A stretch of 5,075 nt of DNA from Sulfurimonadaceae bacterium (GCA_030610325.1 JAUWRZ010000186.1:1-5075); one strand, 5' to 3'; shown: positions 1 through 5,066, numbered from the stretch's first letter. Notes: generated from the letters alone by a model not told the origin. Numbers and translations: made by a program.

Positions 1-1
1 A

Positions 2-475
2 GTAAAAGCTATTATTGAGATCCCTTACGGATCAAACATCAAATATGAAGTCGAAAAAGAGAGCGGTGCTGTTGTACTCGACCGTGTCATGCACTCTGCG
101 ATGTTTTACCCAGCTAACTACGGTTTTGTCAATAAGACCCTTTCTCAAGACGGTGACCCTGCTGATGTCATGATCTTGACTGAGTATCCGATGCAGGCCG
201 GTTCAGTCCTTAACTGTCGTCTTGTCGGTGTACTTATCATGGAAGATGAGAGCGGTATCGACGAGAAACTGCTAGCAGTCCCTACTTCCAAGATCGACCC
301 GACTTATGACGAGATCCAGGACCTCGAAGACATCCCGAGACATACGCTTGCCAAGATCAAGAACTTCTTTGAGACCTACAAGATGCTTGAGCCTAACAAG
401 TGGGTCAAAGTCAAAGACTTCCAGAACAAAGCCGCAGCGACTAAAATCTTACAAGATGCGATCGACAACGTATAA
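2..475 (+). CDS. ppa: Inorganic pyrophosphatase, family I, 5'-truncated by window edge
   Basis: This is a soluble cytoplasmic enzyme that hydrolyses pyrophosphate to two phosphates, using Mg2+, and so drives nucleic acid and nucleotide-activating reactions forward. The frame is open from base 2 and gives 157 residues; compared with E. coli Ppa (about 175 residues) roughly the first 15 are missing, so the true start lies left of the window. The ATG at 89 is internal, because conserved sequence (IEIPYGSNIKYEVEKESG) precedes it. The signature DGDPADV lies at visible residues 50-56, with metal ligands D50, D52 and D55. Aligned by eye to the E. coli active site, E6, K14, E16, R28, Y40, D82, D87, K89, Y126 and K127 are all present, so the enzyme should be active. 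It ends in TAA four bases before the next gene, suggesting co-transcription. Recognition is firm. Confidence 0.96.
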   Translation, partial: VKAIIEIPYGSNIKYEVEKESGAVVLDRVMHSAMFYPANYGFVNKTLSQDGDPADVMILTEYPMQAGSVLNCRLVGVLIMEDESGIDEKLLAVPTSKIDPTYDEIQDLEDIPRHTLAKIKNFFETYKMLEPNKWVKVKDFQNKAAATKILQDAIDNV

Positions 476-479
476 ATAG

Positions 480-770
480 ATGATATCGGGTATCTACGAA
501 CAAGATCTCATAGCCTATATACTTTTTGGCATCATCTTAAACTTTCTTTTCTCTATGCTCTTTGGCCTCTATATGAGCAAGAACATCGGTCTCGAAGAGA
601 TGATGTTGAGCAAAGGGGAGAAGGAGCAGCCCTGGTGGATGGTACTGGCACTTGTCATCCCTTTTATGAAGATGATGATAACACTTTACCGGGTCGCTAT
701 CTTACAACTCTATTTCCTCAATGAGGGTCACTCACATAAAGAGTACTGGGTCTATCTTACCAGCGATTGA
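480..770 (+). CDS. Small two-helix membrane protein of unknown function
   Basis: I do not recognise this 96-residue protein. It has two clear hydrophobic segments: residues about 10-32 (LIAYILFGIILNFLFSMLFG) and about 52-80, the latter beginning at PWWMVLALVIPF. They are joined by a short charged loop rich in Glu and Lys (about 38-50). The tail is polar with two His residues. It therefore probably sits in the inner membrane as a hairpin; the orientation is not obvious from charge. ATG at 480 is the natural start, directly after the ppa stop with four bases between. No good Shine-Dalgarno sequence is visible, which fits translation coupled to ppa. It ends four bases before the converging nuclease-like gene, leaving no room for a separate terminator. 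Codon use matches ppa, so it appears to be a real gene rather than chance open frame. Confidence 0.75.
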   Translation: MISGIYEQDLIAYILFGIILNFLFSMLFGLYMSKNIGLEEMMLSKGEKEQPWWMVLALVIPFMKMMITLYRVAILQLYFLNEGHSHKEYWVYLTSD

Positions 771-774
771 CACT

Positions 775-1284
775 CTACTGCGGTGAGCTGTAAAGACTCG
801 CTGCACATTTGTTCCATAACATCTCTCCCCAAATACCTTTTTTACTCGATCGCCCACGATACTGAGCACGTTCAAGACGATGTTCCCATAGCTCTTCGAC
901 ACCCGATGGGACCTTCATAGCCAGACCCTCCTCCAGCAGAAGTTCAGCATAACTACGTCTTCCCATCACATACATGATACAACTTCTCTTTTTTATCTCC
1001 AGATGATAACGCTGATACCGTCTAAGTCTCTTTTTTGCAAAGTCATACGCCTGAGGATGTGTACGATAGAACTTGATCACGACATCTTTACACTCACCGC
1101 CAAGCTGACTGTTCTCTGAGAGCTCTTCAAGAGTCTCGACCCCATAAGGCTGACAACGATAGGGAGTCTGTTCAATACGAAGATCGACATAGCGGTTATC
1201 TTTGATATGCACCAATGTTCCCAATAGAGGTTGGGCCCCTTCAAGCCAGGAGAGCAGTGTCCATAAAAGTATCAGATATCTCAT
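775..1284 (-). CDS. Exported protein with staphylococcal nuclease-like (TNase) fold
   Basis: This 169-residue protein begins with a short hydrophobic signal-like segment (MRYLILLWTLLSWLEGAQ), so it is probably exported to the periplasm or anchored there. The rest resembles the SNase/thermonuclease family (PF00565). The best match is the C-terminal part: residues 111-122 (SYAELLLEEGLA) resemble the family's V-N-E-x-L-V-x-x-G-L-A stretch, and residues 133-153 end in KKGIWGE, like the usual A-K-x-x-x-R-G-L-W. R100 lies at the same distance from this region as catalytic Arg87 of S. aureus nuclease. The other catalytic signature, R-x4-D-T-P-E, is not intact; the nearest match is R43 to T51 (RCQPYGVET), lacking the Asp and with Glu displaced. 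Three Cys (C44, C65, C102) could form disulfides. Nuclease activity is therefore uncertain. The start has no clear Shine-Dalgarno sequence, and no other start codon is available in frame. Confidence 0.7.
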   Translation of the reverse strand: MRYLILLWTLLSWLEGAQPLLGTLVHIKDNRYVDLRIEQTPYRCQPYGVETLEELSENSQLGGECKDVVIKFYRTHPQAYDFAKKRLRRYQRYHLEIKKRSCIMYVMGRRSYAELLLEEGLAMKVPSGVEELWEHRLERAQYRGRSSKKGIWGEMLWNKCAASLYSSPQ

Positions 1285-1479
1285 AATAGAAATAGTAACA
1301 CGAGTAAGCTCACAGCACCCTTCTATTTACTTTTAACATATTTTATTATCCAAAAACAGTGAACAAAAAAAATATTATTATCATATAACATAAATGATGT
1401 TGTATATGTTACTTTTTGTAAGCAATGGGGTAACAAATCTACCACCTTGGAGAAAATATCATCCTATTCTTGCTTAATA

Positions 1480-1508
1480 TATTTCGTATTTACGCACTAT
1501 TTCGTAAA
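1480..1508. repeat. TATTTCGTA direct repeat with CGTA/TACG inverted elements
   Basis: TATTTCGTA occurs at 1480-1488 and again at 1498-1506. Between them TACG (1491-1494) makes CGTA-TT-TACG, and TTTACG (1489-1494) is inverted to CGTAAA (1503-1508). Clustered direct and inverted copies of a short word upstream of a gene are what a transcription factor binding region often looks like. It lies about 170 bases before the transglycosylase-like gene and about 200 before the minus-strand gene. AT-rich DNA can produce such words by chance, so the regulatory reading is a guess. Confidence 0.35.
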
Positions 1509-1618
1509 ATATAGTATGTTTTCAGCTTTAAACTTAAAGATGCAAATACGGTGTACAGGTCCTTAAAGCGATTTTGTATTACTTTTTCTTAATCAAACTA
1601 TTTAGCAGACATATATTG

Positions 1619-1647
1619 TTGTAATGATTTCCTGATTTACCTATTAT
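1619..1647 (+). promoter_or_regulatory. Candidate sigma-70 promoter for the transglycosylase-like gene
   Basis: TTGTAA (1619-1624) and TATTAT (1642-1647) are separated by 17 bases, matching the -35 and -10 consensus at four and five of six positions. Transcription would begin near 1654, about 22 bases before the TTG start. In an AT-rich region such matches are common, so confidence is moderate. Confidence 0.4.
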
Positions 1648-1665
1648 TATGGATCCTTATCATAT

Positions 1666-1669
1666 GGAG
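1666..1669 (+). promoter_or_regulatory. Shine-Dalgarno GGAG that supports a TTG start
   Basis: GGAG lies six bases before TTG at 1676, ideal spacing. The nearby ATG at 1664 cannot be the start because it reads M-E-Y and stops at TAA (1673-1675), immediately before the TTG. This decides the start of the following gene. Confidence 0.7.
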
Positions 1670-1675
1670 TATTAA

Positions 1676-2197
1676 TTGAGACTATTTACTATTTTATTAT
1701 TATCATCTTTATCACTTTTCGCCATCACTCAAGAACAACTTCAGGTCCTGCAGACTGTACGCGATATTGCCCGTACTATCCCCGACAGGACAGGTGAGAC
1801 CTATGAGAACACACTAAGTGCCATCTGTCTGACAGAGAGCAGTGCCGGACGTGATCTGATCGGTGACTTCAAAGAAGATATCCCCATCACCAAAGCATCT
1901 CTGGGAGTACTGCAGATCCAGGTCGCGACAGCCCGTTATATCAGTGACGGGGTCGACGATCTCTCATGGATAAAAGGGATTACCGATGCCCAACTCGCCA
2001 ACAGACTTCTTGTCGATGTCAAACTCTCAGCACAGATAGCTGCACACTATCTCTCTTTATTGCAAAAACAGCGCGGTAGATACTTCAATATGGTCAGCGG
2101 TTATAATGGCGGTATGGTCAACTACCCTTATTACAGCCGTGTCATGAAGAACATGCTTCTTGTAAGACGACTTGTCGCCCAGGGAGTGATCACCTAG
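1676..2197 (+). CDS. Exported lytic transglycosylase-like (SLT domain) protein
   Basis: This 173-residue protein starts with a signal peptide (MRLFTILLLSSLSLFA, probable cleavage after A16) and acts, if active, on peptidoglycan in the periplasm, where such enzymes cleave MurNAc-GlcNAc bonds to give anhydro ends. Three SLT-fold motifs are in the right order. ICLTESSAGR (50-59) carries the probable catalytic Glu at E54. SLGVLQIQ (75-82) corresponds to the G-L-x-Q motif. SGYNGG (141-146) corresponds to the A-Y-N-x-G motif near the end of the domain. The protein is little more than the domain itself. It starts at TTG with a good GGAG six bases upstream, and the signal peptide follows at once, which supports this start. 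It appears to be transcribed alone from a promoter in the AT-rich spacer. Its TAG stop lies inside the first arm of the repeat structure at 2194-2278. Family assignment is good; substrate and partner are not visible. Confidence 0.85.
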   Translation: MRLFTILLLSSLSLFAITQEQLQVLQTVRDIARTIPDRTGETYENTLSAICLTESSAGRDLIGDFKEDIPITKASLGVLQIQVATARYISDGVDDLSWIKGITDAQLANRLLVDVKLSAQIAAHYLSLLQKQRGRYFNMVSGYNGGMVNYPYYSRVMKNMLLVRRLVAQGVIT

Positions 2198-2238
2198 GAG
2201 TACCTGTCAGATCTATGCCCGATCGGCTCCTAGTCATC

Positions 2239-2247
2239 TGGTATAAT
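2239..2247 (+). promoter_or_regulatory. Extended -10 promoter (TGGTATAAT)
   Basis: TATAAT at 2242-2247 is a perfect -10 hexamer preceded by TG at the extended -10 position. No good -35 is seen, which is usual for extended -10 promoters and for Campylobacterota generally. Transcription would begin near 2254, giving a leader of about 25 bases before the ATC start of the small membrane protein gene. Confidence 0.55.
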
Positions 2248-2267
2248 CATACGAGCAGAACTACCCT

Positions 2268-2273
2268 TAGGAG
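2268..2273 (+). promoter_or_regulatory. Shine-Dalgarno TAGGAG placing the start at ATC 2279
   Basis: TAGGAG is followed after five bases by ATC AAA GAG. No ATG, GTG or TTG lies in a suitable position in any frame, so this site points to ATC as the initiation codon of the small gene, or to an ATG that was mutated. Confidence 0.5.
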
Positions 2274-2278
2274 CGATC

Positions 2279-2452
2279 ATCAAAGAGTATAAACTGAAAG
2301 TCACCCTCACTATACTAAGTGCGACGATCTTCGCGCTTATCCTCATCCTGCTCGCTTTCATCATCCCTCTGAAAAAAGATGTCACCTCCTTTGAGAGAGC
2401 ACAAAAGCCTAAAAGTGCCCTTGAGAAAGTCTCACATAGCGCCAGACAGTAG
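2279..2452 (+). CDS. Small single-span membrane protein with a non-standard ATC start
   Basis: The frame beginning at ATC 2279 encodes 57 residues and ends with TAG at 2450-2452. The N-terminus is basic (residue 1, then KEYKLK), followed by one hydrophobic segment at residues 8-31 (VTLTILSATIFALILILLAF, then IIPL), and a basic polar tail (32-57) that is about half Lys, Arg, Ser and Ala. This looks like a small inner membrane protein. I do not recognise a family. Support for a real gene is threefold: a perfect extended -10 promoter, a TAGGAG five bases before the start, and codon use like its neighbours. The frame is open upstream to 2234 but contains no ATG, GTG or TTG there, and none occurs later either. 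ATC initiation is rare; the alternatives are a start codon lost by mutation (a decaying gene) or a sequencing error of ATG. Confidence 0.55.
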   Translation: MKEYKLKVTLTILSATIFALILILLAFIIPLKKDVTSFERAQKPKSALEKVSHSARQ

Positions 2453-2518
2453 CACCCTGCTCTTTCTACCTCTATCATCATGCGACATCAGCATCTTTAG
2501 AAATAACTCTATAGCTAT

Positions 2519-2559
2519 CTGTCATATTTTGACCTGTCATACTACTATTAGATCATAAT
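2519..2559 (+). promoter_or_regulatory. Candidate promoter with CTGTCATA direct repeat upstream of the polymerase operon
   Basis: TTGACC (2529-2534) and CATAAT (2554-2559) could be -35 and -10 elements, though their 19-base spacing is long. Two copies of CTGTCATA (2519-2526 and 2534-2541), 15 bases apart, flank and touch the -35. A repressor or activator binding here could control the operon. I see no standard LexA box (CTGT-N8-ACAG). Transcription would start near 2566, about 20 bases before the first gene. Confidence 0.3.
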
Positions 2560-2585
2560 AAGCAGATCTTTACAGCAGAGTCGAT

Positions 2586-2894
2586 ATGAAACCTTCTTCC
2601 AAAGAGCTGCTAGATGGCATCAGCCGACACTGTGCCAATCAGCTGACCTACTACCGTTATAACAGGCATACACTTCTTATCAGTGAGAAGTACCGAAGCG
2701 GCAGAGTTACTGCACTCGATTATGTCCAGGAATTGACACATCACTACTTTGAACAAGAGTACGCACTAAAGAAGGGATTTCGTCACGAGCTCGAGGCACA
2801 GATCCATGCTACAGCCTATCTCAATGACAATGACTACCGACACGGTATTATCGATGCTATACGCGATATCATCGATGAACTGGAGAGGGAGTGA
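2586..2894 (+). CDS. Protein of unknown function, first gene of the polymerase operon
   Basis: This 102-residue soluble protein is not recognised. It has no signal peptide or membrane segment, and is probably all-helical: long stretches rich in Leu, Glu, Lys, Tyr and His run through residues 5-36, 41-74 and 84-102. It is notably rich in Tyr and His (for example YYRYNRH at 22-28 and HHYFEQEY at 52-59). The last 20 residues are acidic (DAIRDIIDELERE). Its TGA stop overlaps the ATG of the Y-family polymerase by one base (TGATG), so the two are translationally coupled and probably made in a set ratio. This suggests, without proving, that it works with the polymerase, for instance as a partner or regulator. 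The Shine-Dalgarno before ATG 2586 is weak (AGAG). It could be an unrelated passenger. Confidence 0.75.
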   Translation: MKPSSKELLDGISRHCANQLTYYRYNRHTLLISEKYRSGRVTALDYVQELTHHYFEQEYALKKGFRHELEAQIHATAYLNDNDYRHGIIDAIRDIIDELERE

Positions 2895-4162
2895 TGTTCA
2901 TCCACATAGATATAGACAGTTTTTTTGCCTCGGCAGAGCGCAGTGTCGATCCGGCTCTAAAAGGCATCCCCATGGCAGTAGGAGGTAGAAGTAACCTGGA
3001 GATATTTAACAGACGACGGACCAATATTCGTCTGATGAACGACAATAGCGGTGCCTTCGTGACTCCGGTCTTCTACAGTGACCGGGAAAAAAGCTTTGAC
3101 TCCTTCTTTGTAGATAAGATAGATGGAAAGAGAAAGATACGGGGTATCGTCACTACTGCCAGTTATGAAGCCAGAGCACGTGGTGTGAAGACAGCGATGC
3201 CCATCGCCCAGGCACTGCAGCTCTGTCCACAGCTCATCGTCGTCCCCTCACACTATCTACTCTATCATAGACTCTCACACGACATACAGCGTTTTCTTCA
3301 AACAAAGATACCACAGCTCGAACAGTACAGCATCGATGAGTTTTTCGGTGATCTCAGTGGATGGATAGCAGATACAGATGTCATGGCCTTCTCTAAAAGA
3401 TTACAACAGGAGCTGTTAGAACGTTTCGACATCCCTGTCTCCATCGGTATCAGCCGGAGTAAATGGATAGCTAAAGTCGCTACAGACTCTGCCAAACCTT
3501 TTGGAGTCTATGAGGTAAAAGATATCGATGACTTTATACAGAAGATGCCCATAGAGGAGTTTCCCGGGATCGGACGAGGCTTTCAAAGGCGTCTTGGACA
3601 GTATGGTATCAGCAGACTCGGTGAGATCAAAGCACGAAAAGCACTCTTTTACTCCTGGAAAAGACCAGGTATCCAGCTCTACCATCGTGTGACAGGTACT
3701 GATAATGAACCCATAAGTAAAAAAAGTGATCGTAAGTCCATAGGGATCAGCCGGACCTTCGATGGACTTCGGGACCCTGACGAGCTCAGACGCCGTATCA
3801 TGATAATGGCCCGGCATATCGTCTACATAGCCTTAAGCATAGATGCCAATCCAACGACCTACTATCTAAAGATAGACTATGAGTATGGTGTAAAAGTAAA
3901 GCAAAGTAGAAGTGTGGACCGGTTCTTTAGTGAGAGCCTTTTCAAAGCAGAGCTTGCACAGATGTATGATGAGATAGCCCAACCCGGAGCTGCAGCACTA
4001 AAGCTCTCTCTCAGTGTCTCCAACTTTACGGGTAATAATCTAAAAACGCTCTCTCTACTACATCTCGAAGAGGACCAAAGACGACTCCGACTGACCAGAG
4101 ACCTCCACAGCCTTAGGGAGCAGTTCGGTCTCGATATCATCAAGAGTGGCAGTGAGTTATGA
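2894..4162 (+). CDS. Y-family translesion DNA polymerase (DinB/Pol IV-like)
   Basis: This 422-residue enzyme copies damaged DNA past lesions without proofreading. Palm motif HIDIDSFFASAER (4-16) supplies catalytic D6 and, at F11, the steric gate that excludes ribonucleotides; YSIDEFFGD (145-153) supplies D148 and E149. The fingers include TTASYEARARGVKTAMP (87-103). SIGISRSKWIAKVATDSAKP (183-202) is the second palm strand and thumb entry. FPGIGRGFQRRLGQYGISRL (223-242) is the helix-hairpin-helix thumb. KSIGISRTF (281-289) opens the little finger domain. About 47 extra residues lie between the Gly-Gly at 30-31 and GIVTTASYE (84-92) compared with E. coli DinB. A sequence like a clamp-binding peptide, QFGLDI (410-415), is possible but uncertain. 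I chose ATG 2894, which overlaps the upstream stop and has GGAG eight bases before it; GTG 2891 would add one residue. DinB versus UmuC naming within this lineage is not settled by eye. Confidence 0.93.
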   Translation: MFIHIDIDSFFASAERSVDPALKGIPMAVGGRSNLEIFNRRRTNIRLMNDNSGAFVTPVFYSDREKSFDSFFVDKIDGKRKIRGIVTTASYEARARGVKTAMPIAQALQLCPQLIVVPSHYLLYHRLSHDIQRFLQTKIPQLEQYSIDEFFGDLSGWIADTDVMAFSKRLQQELLERFDIPVSIGISRSKWIAKVATDSAKPFGVYEVKDIDDFIQKMPIEEFPGIGRGFQRRLGQYGISRLGEIKARKALFYSWKRPGIQLYHRVTGTDNEPISKKSDRKSIGISRTFDGLRDPDELRRRIMIMARHIVYIALSIDANPTTYYLKIDYEYGVKVKQSRSVDRFFSESLFKAELAQMYDEIAQPGAAALKLSLSVSNFTGNNLKTLSLLHLEEDQRRLRLTRDLHSLREQFGLDIIKSGSEL

Positions 4163-4165
4163 TGA

Positions 4166-4195
4166 GAAGAGCCGCATATATCTTCAGCTCTTTAT
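4166..4195. terminator. Weak bidirectional terminator candidate between converging genes
   Basis: AAGAGC (4167-4172) and GCTCTT (4187-4192) form a six-base stem with a 14-base loop, followed on the plus strand by TTATT. A competing stem is GAAGA (4166-4170) with TCTTC (4181-4185). The position between two convergent stops (4162 and 4192) is right for a shared terminator, but the stem is short and the T run broken. Confidence 0.3.
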
Positions 4196-5061
4196 TCTGT
4201 TATCTTCTTGTAGATGCCCTTTGCCGTACCGGCCATGACGATCATCGGCGTAGCTCCCATCGTCACCCCTGCTCCGGCTGCTTCACCCATATAACCGGCC
4301 AGGTCTTCGATAAGCTTCATCATCTTACTGTCTCCACCGAGTCCATTGAAGATCTCTTTGCCACGCACAGAACCACTCTCACGGGCCTGGTCAAGCTGAG
4401 TGTTTAAGGTGTTTAGTGCTGAGACGATCGTATCTGTCGTACTCTCAAGCTGCTCTTCGGCAATATCGCTCATCATCACATCAGAACTCTCTTCTGTACC
4501 CTTTTGAACTGCTTCAGGTGCCGCTTCCAGCTCTTTCTTGCTACTTTTAGCCGCTGCTGCAGGCTCATCTTTTGCTGTGACGACCTTGACCTCGGCAGCT
4601 TCTGTCTTGGTGGAGAGTGTCGTTGAAGCCTTGGTCACACTCTTGGTCGATCCCGTAGTAGCCTTACTTTTTGGAGCAGCTGACTTTGGCTTGGCTGTCT
4701 TGGAGACGGGAGTAGCCTTCGCAGATCGGACTTTACTCTGATCATCAAGTTCGGCAGATGCTGCACTACTGCTTAAAATATCGATGGCATCCTGGCGCTT
4801 CAGATCATCATCAAACATCGGACTCGTCCCGATCACTTGCCCGTTTGTCGCTTTGAGATTAAAATAGGCCTTACCGTTCTTAGCCGTTTTACGCTCATAA
4901 CGTTTCTCGGAAGAGGCGTTCTTTTTAACAGAGTTGATGCCGTTAACTGCACTCGCTCTCGCTTTGTAGTTCTCACTCTTTAAGATGACCTTCCCCTCAT
5001 CATCTGTAAAACGAAATAAGAAAGGTTCGGCCGCATCACTCTTTTTAAACAAGACTTTCAT
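4192..5061 (-). CDS. Tandem DUF1508 (YegP-like) protein with basic linker and Gly/Ala-rich C-terminal domain
   Basis: This 289-residue protein has three parts. Residues 13-100 hold two DUF1508/YegP repeats. The first is FRFTDDEGKVILKSENYKAR (16-35) plus AVNGINSVKKNA (38-49). The second is KNGKAYFNLKATNGQVIGTS (61-80) plus the helix at 84-98. E. coli YegP consists of only such a pair, and its function is unknown. Residues 106-185 are low-complexity, rich in Lys, Ala, Ser and Thr (SKTAKPKSAAPKSKATTGST at 120-139), like histone H1 tails and probably disordered. An acidic stretch (184-210) leads to a C-terminal region I do not recognise: a helix at 205-227, then a Gly/Ala/Met-rich hydrophobic segment (258-283, GEAAGAGVTMGATPMIVMAG from 259) that may be a membrane or packing helix, ending in a basic tail. 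There is no signal peptide. AAGGAA (complement of 5067-5072) lies five bases before the ATG, so the start is firm. Nucleic acid binding through the linker is only a guess. Confidence 0.82.
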   Translation of the reverse strand: MKVLFKKSDAAEPFLFRFTDDEGKVILKSENYKARASAVNGINSVKKNASSEKRYERKTAKNGKAYFNLKATNGQVIGTSPMFDDDLKRQDAIDILSSSAASAELDDQSKVRSAKATPVSKTAKPKSAAPKSKATTGSTKSVTKASTTLSTKTEAAEVKVVTAKDEPAAAAKSSKKELEAAPEAVQKGTEESSDVMMSDIAEEQLESTTDTIVSALNTLNTQLDQARESGSVRGKEIFNGLGGDSKMMKLIEDLAGYMGEAAGAGVTMGATPMIVMAGTAKGIYKKITE

Positions 5062-5066
5062 CTGAG

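Larger units (their letters stand above)
1285..1675. other. AT-rich divergent intergenic region
   Basis: This 391-base spacer separates the divergent nuclease-like (minus) and transglycosylase-like (plus) genes and must hold both promoters. Visible items are an imperfect AT-rich hairpin (CATATAACAT at 1382-1391 with ATGTTGTATATG at 1397-1408), a 9-base direct repeat TATTTCGTA (1480 and 1498), and a plus-strand promoter candidate near 1619-1647, the last two listed separately. For the minus strand a weak pair is TATACA (complement of 1401-1406) and GATAAT (complement of 1377-1382), 18 bases apart. A 27-codon open frame at 1394-1477 lacks a ribosome binding site. I see no tRNA, terminator or convincing gene remnant. 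Confidence 0.6.
2194..2278 (+). promoter_or_regulatory. Three-segment alternative pairing structure covering a promoter and a ribosome binding site
   Basis: Segment A is CTAGGAG (2194-2200), B is GATCGGCTCCTAG (2221-2233), and C is CTTAGGAGCGATC (2266-2278). A pairs with the last seven bases of B perfectly. B also pairs with C: GATCG with CGATC, then a single bulged G (2226), then CTCCTA with TAGGAG, eleven Watson-Crick pairs plus one possible G-U. The two pairings exclude each other. C contains the Shine-Dalgarno sequence of the small gene at 2279, so B-C pairing would hide it. A transcript starting at the promoter between B and C would lack B. The pairing is seen directly; the regulatory role is inference. 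A protein-binding operator is the main alternative. Confidence 0.5.

Noticed and set aside
1394..1477. 27-codon frame MMLYMLLFVSNGVTNLPPWR and seven more residues, resembling a small hydrophobic toxin
   Set aside because: It has no Shine-Dalgarno sequence or clear promoter, sits in AT-rich DNA where short frames are common, and no antitoxin RNA can be argued.
2194..2233. A-B hairpin (CTAGGAG with CTCCTAG) as a Rho-independent terminator
   Set aside because: The loop is 26 bases and the stem is followed by TCATCTGG, with no T run.
2230..2481. Open frame on the minus strand, 83 residues
   Set aside because: It lies antisense to the small membrane protein frame at 2279-2452, has no ribosome binding site or recognisable product, and its hydrophobic sense counterpart has promoter and Shine-Dalgarno support.
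2519..2541. LexA box before the polymerase operon
   Set aside because: CTGT occurs twice but as a direct repeat; there is no inverted ACAG at eight bases.
2891..2896. GTG at 2891 as the polymerase start
   Set aside because: The adjacent ATG at 2894 overlaps the upstream stop in the common TGATG form and has better spacing from GGAG; only one residue differs.
2806..2988. Plus-strand 60-residue frame across the operon junction
   Set aside because: It is out of frame with both well-supported genes it overlaps and has no ribosome binding site.
3298..4143. Minus-strand open frames at 3298-3495, 3416-3817 and 3877-4143
   Set aside because: They lie antisense inside the firmly identified polymerase gene and have no recognisable motifs.
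4159..4741. Plus-strand open frames at 4159-4407 and 4538-4741
   Set aside because: Both lie mainly antisense to the DUF1508 gene; the second is an Ala/Val/Leu-rich artefact of its Lys/Ala/Ser/Thr-rich linker.
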